Positions 1-7,300 of a DNA stretch of 64,000 bases are shown here, piece by piece (positions within the stretch are counted from its first letter, which is position 1; each line of letters starts with the position of its first letter). The stretch is taken from assembly GCF_018596335.1 (NCBI RefSeq), contig NZ_JAHEPS010000003.1, positions 310,001-374,000 of the forward strand, given 5' to 3'. Source of the DNA: Shewanella jiangmenensis. Its GTDB lineage: Bacteria > Pseudomonadota > Gammaproteobacteria > Enterobacterales > Shewanellaceae. Below the pieces are notes generated by a model. That model made no database searches. It worked only from the letters and a program-made list of their open reading frames with translations, and was not told the DNA's origin. The position numbers and the translations under genes were made by a program.

Positions 1-36
1 CAATCCTTGCTCACGAATGTTGCCAGGAGATCACGC

Positions 37-306
37 CTATTGGCGTAGTTTGTTCCATGCCGCCAGACGAGCTTGGGTTATTTGCCCCACGACCTGGCGT
101 ATCTCATCCCTGTTCAGCCCGGCGCCCATGGCAATCAGCAAATGCTCGATTTCGTGTTTGTACCAGCCAACGGCTCTGCGCCCCAGATTGACCGGTGGTG
201 GCAGGAGTCCGTCGTTAATCCATTCATGCAGGGTGCTTTTGCTGATGGCCAGTGTCTGCAGTACTTCAGGCTTGCGGTAGATTTGAAATTGAGTGGACGT
301 ATTCAT
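37..306 (-). CDS. AlpA-family DNA-binding regulator of the integrated element
   Basis: An 89-aa protein whose N-terminal half reads like the helix-turn-helix of AlpA/excisionase proteins (ISKSTLHEWINDGLLPPPVNLG, then R-AVGW), the segment that in CP4-57 AlpA binds DNA and switches on excision. The start is supported by AAAGGATAAAGACAC just before the ATG. It lies on the same strand as the integrase, with a repeat array and one unknown gene between. Family knowledge: AlpA of E. coli CP4-57 activates prophage excision from ssrA; the same role here is inference from the shared insertion site. It could instead regulate only island genes. The gene is complete and the island continues to the left of it. 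Confidence 0.8.
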   Translation of the reverse strand: MNTSTQFQIYRKPEVLQTLAISKSTLHEWINDGLLPPPVNLGRRAVGWYKHEIEHLLIAMGAGLNRDEIRQVVGQITQARLAAWNKLRQ

Positions 307-1205
307 GTGTCTTTATCCTTTAGCGGTTGGTACTGGACACATCTTGAATTGCTGGGCAAAAAGGTTCAGGGACAAAAATGAAGAAAAAAATGGCGTTTTT
401 GTTCCTGACGCTGGAAAGCGATTCTGATAAGGCCGTTTGGAAAAAAGTATGACCCCCCCCCTACTACGCCCTTTGGATGCTCTGCCAACTTTCCCTACAT
501 CCATCAAAGCCATTGGTCGAAGTCGTCTTGGCAGAATAAGGGCTGTGTGAATTGGTTCGGGAGCTCAGTGCTGCATCACTGATATTCCAGCGGTGTGTCA
601 GTGAGCGCTCAGTGAGCTATCCATGAAACCTCATTGCTGACTCATTGCAACAGCCGTGTCGCGTCAGTGAAACTGCAATGGCGTGTCAATGCAACTGCAA
701 TGTCGTGTCAGTGAGCCGTCCCACACGCGTGAGCCACGCGTCAGCTACGTGTCATAGCATTTACTGTGACGCGTTCATCGTCCGTTATTCACCCGTGGCT
801 TGGCCGTGCCGCGCCCGTTCATCGCCTGTTCTGTATCCGTTCAACGGGCGTTAGGTATTTGCTGTGACGCGTTCATCGTCCGTTGTTCACGCGTGGCTTG
901 GCCGTGCCGAGCACGTTCATCGCCTGTTCTGTATCCGTTCAACGGGCGTTAAGTATTTACAGTGACGCGTTCATCGTCCGTTGTTCACCTGTGGCTTGGC
1001 CGTGCCGCGCCCGTTCATCGCCTGTTCTGTATCCGTTCAATGGGTGTTAGGTATTTGGTGTGACGCTTGCTTTTGACGTTTTGTTATAGCCAGGTGGCTT
1101 GGCGTTGGTATCTCACAACGAAAATGCCGCATTGGCTTAACCAGTGCGGCGAGAGGGGGGCTCAAATAGATACGAATTCAGCCAAGGCTACCGACTTGGG
1201 GCTGG
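307..1205. other. 899-bp gap with repeats, no convincing gene
   Basis: Between the AlpA-like gene and the 258-aa gene. It holds a run of nine C at 453-461, a stretch of loosely repeated GTGTCAGTGA-type words at about 595-760, and the 98-bp array listed separately. The short ORFs here (for example 313-513 minus and 645-854 plus) have low-complexity or repeat-derived translations and no good ribosome binding site, so I do not call them genes. Confidence 0.7.
766..1059. repeat. Three tandem copies of a 98-bp unit
   Basis: Copies run 766-863, 864-961 and 962-1059, with exactly 98 bp between equivalent positions, and a fourth copy breaks off after a few bases at 1060 (GTGACGC). Each unit begins GTGACGCGTTCATCG and contains the word GTTCA four times (GTTCATCG, GTTCAC, GTTCATCG, GTTCAACG), so the unit itself is built of shorter repeats. 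Copies differ at only a few positions. No conserved reading frame spans it. It lies inside the integrated element and could be an iteron or protein-binding array; that is inference. Confidence 0.9.
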
Positions 1206-1982
1206 CTAATCGCTCAGAAAGTCTTTGGGTGGGGTGTATGATTCTGTCCCATCATCGTTTACCCAACGATTGATGGGGTAATGAAGATTCTCCCCGGTTC
1301 TCAAGTTTTGCTTAGTACAGAAAGACCACCATCGCCTGCAGACCTCAGGATCGGGAACCTCATCATTATTGGCATCACAGCTTTGAAACAAGATAGCCAT
1401 GAAGTTAAAAAAAGCGTCACTGCAAACCTCTTTATCAGCGGGATATTTTTGTATCCAGGCATGGTGAAGGCCCTGCATCAGCAGCTCTTTTCCTGTCGAG
1501 AGTTTCTTTTCGAGTAAGGTTGGCCCCTGACGCAGCAATAAGCTTGATTGCATATTGTTGGTGTATAGGCCTATTGCACTCTGTAGTTTTTGTAGATTAG
1601 CGCAGAGTGTTTGCATGACATCCGATGCTGGAGGCAACTGTTTTTGCGCAGCGTCCAGATAATCCAAGTAGCTGAAATTGGTTGCGAGAAATCCCGGGGG
1701 GATACCGTTAGCATCAAGCTGCTGGTGGATATGCAAAATATCCCTAACCATGGCGGTATTTCGATGACCAAGCCGGATGAGTTTGTTTTGCATTTTCTCC
1801 AACGTCGCAGCAATAGCACTTAGCTCTTTGAAGGCGTCACTGCGTTCACCCTTTTCCCATGTGCTTTCCATCACCCAGCATCGTAACAGGTCAATTTCAT
1901 TGTCTGAAAAACCGTAGGCCTGCAATTGTTGTCTGTCCTGGCCTGTTATTGGCTGAGTACGCATCAGTTGGCGATTTGGCAT
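1206..1982 (-). CDS. Unknown protein co-transcribed with the integrase
   Basis: A 258-aa soluble protein I do not recognise. It has no signal peptide, membrane segment or cysteine cluster. It is predicted mostly helical, with heptad-like stretches around residues 50-80 (AIAATLEKMQNKLIRLGHRN), and its C-terminal part is rich in Trp and Cys (RRWWSFCTKQN). Its ATG shares one base with the integrase stop (TGATG at 1980-1984), so the two are translationally coupled. Genes in this position in P4-like islands often code for accessory recombination or regulatory factors, but nothing in the sequence shows which. The function is left open. Confidence 0.75.
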   Translation of the reverse strand: MPNRQLMRTQPITGQDRQQLQAYGFSDNEIDLLRCWVMESTWEKGERSDAFKELSAIAATLEKMQNKLIRLGHRNTAMVRDILHIHQQLDANGIPPGFLATNFSYLDYLDAAQKQLPPASDVMQTLCANLQKLQSAIGLYTNNMQSSLLLRQGPTLLEKKLSTGKELLMQGLHHAWIQKYPADKEVCSDAFFNFMAILFQSCDANNDEVPDPEVCRRWWSFCTKQNLRTGENLHYPINRWVNDDGTESYTPPKDFLSD

Positions 1983-3211
1983 CAGGCAGTCCTCAAAATG
2001 GGTGATTTCATTACGCGAGTTATCGAGCTAACAACATGCTTGCTCCACCACGCCATCATCATCCGGCGACGTTCCAAATAGGATGCTCGGTTATAGGCGC
2101 TGCGCACCTGGTTTTTGTCGGTGTGGGCGAGGGCGGCTTCAACCACATCCCAGTCAAACCCTTGCTCGTTAAGCGTAGTGCTGGCCAAGGATCGCAGGCC
2201 ATGGGCGGTAGTGCGGCCAGCCAGCCCCATGCGCTTGAGGGCCATGTTGGCTGATTGCACATGGGTATGGGTATTGGGGTCTTTATCTGATGGGAACAGG
2301 TAGTCACGATGGCCAGAGATAGGTCTTAAGGTGTCGAGCAGTGCCATGGTCTCGTCAGTAAGGGGGATGACATGCTCACGGCGCATCTTCATCCGCTCTG
2401 CGGGGATAATCCAAAGCCGGTTAGCCTCATCAATTTCATCCCATCTGGCGGCCGCGGCTTCGTTGGGGCGTGTCATGGTGTGCAGCTGCCAGTGGATCAT
2501 GCAGCGGGTAACTTTTTTGATATTGGCGTTGGCAACCTTGGTCATGAGCTCAGGCAGCTCGGCGGGGGATAGTGCCGCCATGTTCTTCTTTTTCGGTGTC
2601 TTAAACGCGGCTTTGATCCCGGCGAGGGGGTTGGCATGAATAAGGCCGGTATTGACTGCGAAGGTCATGATCTCATTAATACGCTGCGTCAGCCGCTTTA
2701 CTGTTTCCAGACTGCCTTGAGCCTCAATTGGCCGAAGCACTTTTACCACCAAGGGTGCATTGATTTGGCCAATGGGCAGTTTGCCTATGGCGGGTAATAA
2801 GCTGCGGCTGAGCGAGTTCCATGTCGCATTGGCGTGGCCTTCGGTCACTGATTCTTTCTTGATGGCAAACCAGTCGGCGGCAACGCGCTCAAAGGTATGT
2901 TCAACCAAAGCAGCCTGCTCGGCAGCTTGCTGATCCCGCTCTTGCTTGGGGTCGATACCCTGTGCCAACAACTCACGTGCTTCGAGTGCTTTTTTACGGG
3001 CCTGAGCGAGGGAGACTTCGGGGTAGGAACCGAGGGTGAAATTGGTGCGGGTTTTTACATGAGGCCGGATGTAATTCAGCATCCAGGTTTTTGAGCCCGT
3101 TGGCCGTATTCTGAGAATAAGCCCGTTGCCGTCACTAAGACCGTACTCGGCGGCTTTAGGTTTGGCTTGTTTAATTTCTTTATCACTCAACGGTTTAGCA
3201 AGTCGTGGCAT
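1982..3211 (-). CDS. P4-type tyrosine recombinase (island integrase)
   Basis: A 409-aa integrase. The N-terminal domain (about 1-90, starting LSDKEIKQAKP and GLSDGNGLILRIRPTG) is the DUF4102 arm-binding domain of P4/IntS-type integrases, followed by a core-binding domain (about 100-190) and a catalytic domain (about 210-390). The expected catalytic residues are present: R248 (TMTRPNE), H337 and R340 (HGLR), H363 (ALAHTD) and the nucleophile Y373 (SAYNR). The length is normal and the gene looks intact. It starts 255 bp from the 3' end of ssrA, the usual distance for an integrase next to its own attachment site. It would integrate and, with an AlpA-type factor, excise the element at ssrA. Confidence 0.95.
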   Translation of the reverse strand: MPRLAKPLSDKEIKQAKPKAAEYGLSDGNGLILRIRPTGSKTWMLNYIRPHVKTRTNFTLGSYPEVSLAQARKKALEARELLAQGIDPKQERDQQAAEQAALVEHTFERVAADWFAIKKESVTEGHANATWNSLSRSLLPAIGKLPIGQINAPLVVKVLRPIEAQGSLETVKRLTQRINEIMTFAVNTGLIHANPLAGIKAAFKTPKKKNMAALSPAELPELMTKVANANIKKVTRCMIHWQLHTMTRPNEAAAARWDEIDEANRLWIIPAERMKMRREHVIPLTDETMALLDTLRPISGHRDYLFPSDKDPNTHTHVQSANMALKRMGLAGRTTAHGLRSLASTTLNEQGFDWDVVEAALAHTDKNQVRSAYNRASYLERRRMMMAWWSKHVVSSITRVMKSPILRTA

Positions 3212-3226
3212 GGTGAAACTCCTGAA

Positions 3227-3342
3227 AGTAACACGGGTACAGCAACGAATCTATCGAATAACCATATATTAAACAGGCACTTACGCTTTTTTAGTAACAC
3301 AGGAAAATGGCAGGGAAGTGCTGTGTTACTACCCATGTTACT
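3227..3342. repeat. Four AGTAACA(C/T) words, candidate integrase arm sites
   Basis: AGTAACAC occurs at 3227-3234 and 3293-3300 on the plus strand and its complement at 3323-3330 (GTGTTACT) and 3335-3342 (ATGTTACT, one change). All four lie in the 254-bp gap between the integrase start and the 3' end of ssrA. Short repeated words in this position are typical of arm-type integrase binding sites, but they could also be regulator sites for the int promoter. The inner pair AGTAACACAG / CTGTGTTACT can form a hairpin. Confidence 0.55.
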
Positions 3343-3430
3343 AAAAATGCCGGATGCAACCAAACGGTTTTGGACGAAAAAGGAACAGTTTTGAGGCTAA
3401 GTTATTGATTTTTGCGTTTTACAGGCAAGA

Positions 3431-3453
3431 AAAAAGACGTCCTAGGACGTCTT
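3431..3453 (-). terminator. Rho-independent terminator downstream of ssrA
   Basis: The perfect 20-bp palindrome AAGACGTCCTAGGACGTCTT spans 3434-3453, and on the minus strand it runs into a T tract (TTTTTTCTTG). It lies 12 bases after the CCA end of tmRNA. Because the element is inserted at the ssrA 3' end, this terminator is probably carried by the element and replaces the original one. Confidence 0.85.
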
Positions 3454-3465
3454 AGTTCAGAGGTT

Positions 3466-3821
3466 TGGTGGAGGCGGCGGGACTTGAACCCGCGTCCGAA
3501 AAACCTACGCTCAAGGCGCTACATGCTTAGTCTCTCTTTTGTTTAACCGCTCGAACTCCGAAAGACAGGATTTCTAACGGTGAGCCTGGTACTGTTTCGC
3601 GGTTCACCCCCAGACAAGGTTCCCTCGCTAGCACGATGTAAGGTGACCATCATATCCACTGCCCATGTGCGAGACCTGTGGTAGATGGCTGGCGCTAATT
3701 AAGCAGCCAGAGCGTAGTTATCGTCGTTTGCAACTATAACTTTGCGGCTTTTTACGAGGCCAACCGCCCCTCGGCATGCTCCCGGAGTTTCGCGAATCCC
3801 GTCGAATCCAGAATCGCCCCC
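3466..3821 (-). ncRNA. ssrA: Transfer-messenger RNA (tmRNA)
   Basis: The 356-nt tmRNA. Its 5' end GGGGGCGATTCTGGATTCGA and 3' end CGCCTCCACCA pair as a 7-bp tRNA-like acceptor stem with an encoded CCA, and the T-arm GGGTTCAAGTCCC is intact. The resume reading frame GCA-AAC-GAC-GAT-AAC-TAC-GCT-CTG-GCT-GCT-TAA encodes the tag ANDDNYALAA, a gammaproteobacterial proteolysis tag. tmRNA rescues stalled ribosomes together with SmpB, whose gene lies just upstream on the same strand. The 3' end, intact here, is the attachment site used by the integrase-carrying element at 1-3465. Confidence 0.97.
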
Positions 3822-3916
3822 AAGAAACTTGATTGTACTCCCATGCTGCCCTCAATTCCAAGGCATTATTTGGAAGTTGCAATCAACTGTCTGATTTGTG
3901 TACTAAGTCAGACAGT

Positions 3917-4399
3917 TTATTTGTTCTTCATTACCCGGGCTTTTTCAAGGGCCCAGTCGCGCTGCTTGATGTCTTCGCGCTTGTCGTGATCTTTTTTACC
4001 CTTACCCAGGCCAATCTCGACTTTTACCCAGGCGCCTTTACGCCAGTACATGGAGATGGGCACGATGGCATAACCCTGGCGCTCAACCAAACCGGCCAGA
4101 CGGTCGATTTCTTTGCGGTTAAGCAACAGTTTGCGTGGGCGGGTTGGGTCACATACCACGTGGGTCGACGCGGCGTGCAGTGGAGTGATATGGCAGTGGT
4201 GCAGGTAGGCCTCGCCATTTTTCAACATCACGTAGCTTTCGGAGATGTTGATTTTGCCGGCGCGGATAGACTTGACCTCCCATCCCATCAGGGACAGGCC
4301 TGCCTCGTATTTTTCATCGAATCGGTATTCGAAGGTCGCGCGCTTGTTGCGGGCGATCGTGGCCGGCTGAGCGGCCTTTTTTGCATTTTTCTTTACCAT
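3917..4399 (-). CDS. smpB: SsrA-binding protein SmpB
   Basis: A 160-aa protein from [10 protein letters not shown]. It carries the SmpB core ([31 protein letters not shown], then [10 protein letters not shown]) and the basic C-terminal tail ([16 protein letters not shown]) that enters the empty ribosomal mRNA channel. It binds tmRNA and positions it in stalled ribosomes, and ssrA is the next gene. An upstream in-frame ATG at 4429 would add ten residues, but a TATAAT-like box lies at 4409-4414 between the two starts, so 4399 is preferred. If that box is the -10 element, the mRNA leader would be only a few bases long. Confidence 0.95.
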   Translation of the reverse strand: MVKKNAKKAAQPATIARNKRATFEYRFDEKYEAGLSLMGWEVKSIRAGKINISESYVMLKNGEAYLHHCHITPLHAASTHVVCDPTRPRKLLLNRKEIDRLAGLVERQGYAIVPISMYWRKGAWVKVEIGLGKGKKDHDKREDIKQRDWALEKARVMKNK

Positions 4400-4581
4400 A
4401 GGCGGGCTATTATAACGTGGGGTCGGCAATTTGGAATTGACCGCCCAAGAATATTTGTATCTTTTGGCAAGCGAATGTTTTTATTGGCGAGTTTTTGTAC
4501 TGGGCGGTGGCTGCCACCTTTTGCCAAAGCCGTGTTACAATCCGCGACCAAGAGTAAATCCCTCACGGTGAATGCAAACCA

Positions 4582-5016
4582 ATGCCCAAGGTTACCCGTA
4601 GTGTGCTGGTCAGATTCAGTGCCATGCAAATGTACGAACTGGTCAATGATGTTGAGTCTTACAAAGATTTTTTGCCGGGCTGCGTCGGCGGCAAGGTGAT
4701 TTCGTTTGATGGTCACACCATGGTGGCGTCGGTGGATGTGAGTAAGGCTGGCATTGCCCGCACTTTTACCACCCGTAATCAGGTGGTGCCGGGCAAGCAT
4801 ATTGCGCTGGTGCTGGAAAATGGGCCCTTTAAGCATCTGCAGGGCGAGTGGCGGTTTACTGAGCTGACGGAAGATGCCTGCAAGGTGGACTTTGAACTGG
4901 ATTTTGAGTTTTCCAGCGGCCTGGCAGATTTAGCTTTTGGAAAGGTATTCAAAGAGTTGGTGTCATCTATGGTAACGGCGTTTACCGGCAGGGCAAAGGT
5001 GGTCTATGGCCAGTGA
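4582..5016 (+). CDS. ratA: RatA, START-like COQ10-family protein
   Basis: A 144-aa single-domain START/SRPBCC protein (PKVTRSVLVRFSAMQMYELVNDVESY, then FLPGC, and a C-terminal helix LADLAFGKVFKELVSSMVTAF). This family includes E. coli RatA (reported to block association of ribosomal subunits) and mitochondrial Coq10 (a ubiquinone-binding factor); sequence alone does not choose between the two roles. It is divergent from smpB, the arrangement found widely in gammaproteobacteria. Its last 11 bases overlap rnfH, so the pair is probably translationally coupled. No strong Shine-Dalgarno sequence is seen. Length is normal. Confidence 0.92.
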   Translation: MPKVTRSVLVRFSAMQMYELVNDVESYKDFLPGCVGGKVISFDGHTMVASVDVSKAGIARTFTTRNQVVPGKHIALVLENGPFKHLQGEWRFTELTEDACKVDFELDFEFSSGLADLAFGKVFKELVSSMVTAFTGRAKVVYGQ

Positions 5017-5338
5017 TAACGAAAAATTTGGGGTAGACGTGATTTACGCGCTGCCGGCAAAGCAAAAGGTGGTGCATGTGATGATTGCGCCGGGCACCTC
5101 TTTTATTGAGGCGGTGCGCCAGAGCAATATTGCGGCCTTTTTCCCTGAGATTGACCTTGAAAACGTCAAGCTTGGCAGTTTCAGCCGTTTGGTGAAGCAC
5201 GATGATGAAGTGCTGCCCGGCAACCGGATTGAGATTTACCGCCCTTTGATTGCCGATCCCAAGGATGTGCGCCGTCAGCGCGCCGAAAAGGCCAAAGACG
5301 AAGGCCGCGCCAACAAAATTACCGGCGGCAAACTGTAA
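5006..5338 (+). CDS. rnfH: RnfH/RatB ubiquitin-fold protein
   Basis: A 110-aa protein of the RnfH (UPF0125) family: an N-terminal beta-grasp ubiquitin-like fold (VDVIYALPAKQKVVHVMIAPG, then EIDLENVKLGSFSRLV, and the end strand NRIEIYRPLIADPK) and a basic charged tail (DVRRQRAEKAKDEGRANKI). The family is the second gene of the ratAB pair; its biochemical role is not established. The start lies within ratA. It ends before a bidirectional terminator that separates it from the convergent bamE. Confidence 0.9.
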   Translation: MASDNEKFGVDVIYALPAKQKVVHVMIAPGTSFIEAVRQSNIAAFFPEIDLENVKLGSFSRLVKHDDEVLPGNRIEIYRPLIADPKDVRRQRAEKAKDEGRANKITGGKL

Positions 5339-5391
5339 TTCATCCAATGGCGTTATCTGCCAACGCCTGAAGTTACTGCTAAGCAGCCATT

Positions 5392-5417
5392 AAAAAAGCG
5401 CCATCGGGCGCTTTTTT
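5392..5417. terminator. Bidirectional terminator between rnfH and bamE
   Basis: The stem AAAAAAGCGC / GCGCTTTTTT (5392-5401 and 5408-5417) has A and T tracts on both sides, so it can stop transcription of rnfH from the left and bamE from the right. Confidence 0.9.
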
Positions 5418-5450
5418 GTTGGACTCGCTGCCAATGTCAGCTATCGATAC

Positions 5451-5495
5451 CAGCTATCAATACACCTGCTATCAATACACCTGCTATCAATACTT
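5451..5495. repeat. Three 15-bp tandem repeats over the bamE stop codon
   Basis: The unit CTGCTATCAATACAC occurs three times with small changes (about 5451-5465, 5466-5480, 5481-5495). The last copy contains the bamE stop codon, so each copy carries an extra TGA on the minus strand. See the finding on stop-codon microduplications. Confidence 0.85.
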
Positions 5496-5981
5496 GCTTT
5501 CGGCGCTTTGCTGAATTTTCTTTTCTTCAACCAGCGGCTTTTCATCGCCGCGCTGCTCAGGCACCAGCGGCTGGCCTTCGCCATCGGCGGCGTTAACGCT
5601 TGGCAGCTTGCTTTGTTCAAGCGGGGTGTTGAAGTCGCTCGACAGCTCATAGTCACCCTTTACCTGCACCAGGCGATCTCCGGCGAAGTAAAGCACCAGC
5701 TCTTTGTGGATGATGCTGGCATCGCGGCCGCTTTTGAAGTGATACACATAGTACCAGGTGTCATCGGCGAAACTGTCGCGCAGCACCGGGCGGCCAAGCA
5801 CGTATTCGGCCTGCTCCTTGGTCATGCTGATGCGCAGCTTTTCAACCTGTTGCGGTTCCATATAGTTGCCCTGAGGGATATCGGGCTTGTACACGAGCCA
5901 ATCGAAAACACTGCAGCCGGACAGAGACAATGAGAGGGCTGCGGCCCCCAGCAGGGTAAGACTTTGCTTCTTTATCAACAT
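5487..5981 (-). CDS. bamE: Outer membrane assembly lipoprotein BamE
   Basis: A 164-aa lipoprotein. The signal peptide ends in the lipobox LSLSGC (Cys at about residue 23). The SmpA/OmlA domain follows, with the conserved PDIPQGNYM, KLRISMTKEQAEYVLGRPVL and TWYYVYHFKSG segments. It is part of the Bam complex that inserts beta-barrel proteins into the outer membrane. The C-terminal tail after about residue 115 (LPSVNAADGEGQPLVPEQRGDEKPLVEEKK) is longer than in E. coli BamE, low in complexity and charged. The stop codon lies in a 15-bp tandem repeat. It is convergent with rnfH. Confidence 0.95.
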   Translation of the reverse strand: MLIKKQSLTLLGAAALSLSLSGCSVFDWLVYKPDIPQGNYMEPQQVEKLRISMTKEQAEYVLGRPVLRDSFADDTWYYVYHFKSGRDASIIHKELVLYFAGDRLVQVKGDYELSSDFNTPLEQSKLPSVNAADGEGQPLVPEQRGDEKPLVEEKKIQQSAESKY

Positions 5982-6308
5982 CGTGATTGCTTATTCCATA
6001 AAAACTGCGGCTCATCATACCCAAGGGCGGGTAAGACTGACAAGGGCGCAGGACCAAAAGGCGCCAGATGCAGCAATTCGACCTTAGTGTCGCGCCAAGG
6101 TTCCCTCACCTTGGGTACTATTGCTGTAAGTCAAAGGTATTAACCTTGTAACTTACCATGACTGAACTGCATAGTCTTTGGTCACTTTGCCGTTATCTTG
6201 TTGATACAAAATAGTTTGTTAACTTTCAATCAAGCTTGTGGTTTATATTGCAAACTTGGCCAAAAGTTATAAAAATGTGATATTTGCACCATGGGGTCGG
6301 AGCAGTTT
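5982..6308. other. Divergent intergenic region between bamE and the borosin operon
   Basis: 327 bp without a gene. It holds a hairpin CCAAGGT-N6-ACCTTGG at 6095-6114 and a longer imperfect palindrome at 6126-6156 (GTAAGT and AAGGT on the left, ACCTT and ACTTAC on the right), either of which could be an operator for the operon starting at 6309. The rest is AT-rich. No convincing -35/-10 pair can be picked by eye. Confidence 0.5.
6126..6156. promoter_or_regulatory. 31-bp imperfect palindrome, possible operator
   Basis: Outer arms GTAAGT (6126-6131) and ACTTAC (6151-6156), inner arms AAGGT (6134-6138) and ACCTT (6143-6147) around ATTA. It lies about 150 bp before the methyltransferase gene. A dimeric regulator could bind here; none is identified. 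Confidence 0.4.
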
Positions 6309-7100
6309 GTGGCAAGCTTGGTTTGTGTAGGAACGGGAATAGGCCTTGCAGGCCAAATCAGTGTGCGGGCAAAGAGCCATATAGAGCATGCCGATATCGT
6401 ATTCAGCCTGATGCCCGATGGCTTTGCCCAGCGTTATATTGAGGGGCTCAATGCCAATGTGGTCAACCTGCAGCAGTTTTATGCCCAGGGCGATGAAATC
6501 AAAAACCGTCGCCTGACCTACGAGCAGATGACTCAGGCCATGGTTGAGGCCGCCCAAAGTGGCAGGAGAGTAGTGGGGGCTTTTTATGGTCACCCGGGCG
6601 TATTTGCCTGTGTGCCCCATATGGCTATCCGCCGCTGCACGGCTTTAGGAATAGAGGCCTGGATGGAGCCTGGCATTTCGGCCGAAGATTGCCTGTGGGC
6701 CGATTTGGGCATAGACCCGGCTCAGAGTGGCCATCAGAGCTTTGAAGCCAGCCAGTTTATGTTTTTTCGCCATCAGCCAGCCCCCTGTTGCCACTTGCTG
6801 CTGTGGCAAATCGCGCTGGCGGGGGAAAACACCCTGACCCGGTTTCACACCAGCCGCGACCGACTGCAGGTATTGGTGAAACAGCTTAGCCAGTGGTATC
6901 CGCTGGAGCATGAAGTGGTGCTGTACGAGGCGGCGTTTTTACCTGTGCATGAACCGAGGATTTGCCGGCTGGCACTCAAAGACCTGCCGGACGCCGAGAT
7001 GGACCCGGCCACTACCTTATTGGTGCCACCGGCACAAAAGCTTGAACATAACCTAGAGGTGCTGGCTATGCTGGGGCTGACGCCCGCGGATCTGGCATAA
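6309..7100 (+). CDS. sonM: Borosin-type peptide alpha-N-methyltransferase (SonM-like)
   Basis: A 263-aa SAM-dependent enzyme of the tetrapyrrole-methylase fold that in borosin RiPP systems methylates backbone amides of a partner peptide. Seen: the N-terminal SAM loop VCVGTGIGLAGQ, the NLQQFYAQGDEIKNRRLTYEQM segment and the YGHPGVFACVPHMA motif shared with OphMA and with SonM of Shewanella oneidensis. With the GTG start at 6309 (GGAG six bases upstream), the residues expected to be catalytic fall at Y58, R67, Y71 and Y93, as I recall them for SonM. An ATG at 6291 would add six residues but has no ribosome binding site. Unlike fungal OphMA it has no fused C-terminal substrate; the precursor is the separate gene at 7301. 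The stop region is duplicated with a 22-bp offset. Confidence 0.93.
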   Translation: MASLVCVGTGIGLAGQISVRAKSHIEHADIVFSLMPDGFAQRYIEGLNANVVNLQQFYAQGDEIKNRRLTYEQMTQAMVEAAQSGRRVVGAFYGHPGVFACVPHMAIRRCTALGIEAWMEPGISAEDCLWADLGIDPAQSGHQSFEASQFMFFRHQPAPCCHLLLWQIALAGENTLTRFHTSRDRLQVLVKQLSQWYPLEHEVVLYEAAFLPVHEPRICRLALKDLPDAEMDPATTLLVPPAQKLEHNLEVLAMLGLTPADLA

Positions 7101-7122
7101 GTTGCCTGCGGATCTGGCATAA
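7086..7122 (+). repeat. 22-bp-offset duplication over the sonM stop codon
   Basis: GCGGATCTGGCATAA occurs at 7086-7100, where it includes the stop codon, and again at 7108-7122. The second copy is untranslated. Confidence 0.85.
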
Positions 7123-7300
7123 AGGTGCCAGCAAGGCTAACCAAGTATTCGCGATGAGGTAATCGTAATAAGGGTACAAAACAGCGATAGCCAATAAATT
7201 CAGATACACCGGCAAAAGCCAAAGGGCCAAGAAGCCAAGAGAGCCAAAGAACAAGAGAGAAAGACTCGACAACAACTTATAACAAGCGAAGGAGAATAGA

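Noticed and set aside
453-461. Run of nine C as a phase-variation tract
   Set aside because: It is not inside or near the start of a supportable gene.
766-1059. 98-bp repeats as a CRISPR array
   Set aside because: The units are contiguous with no unique spacers, and no cas gene is near.
3833-4699. Long plus-strand ORF of 288 codons across smpB
   Set aside because: It is antisense to smpB, whose family is certain, and its translation has no pattern of its own.
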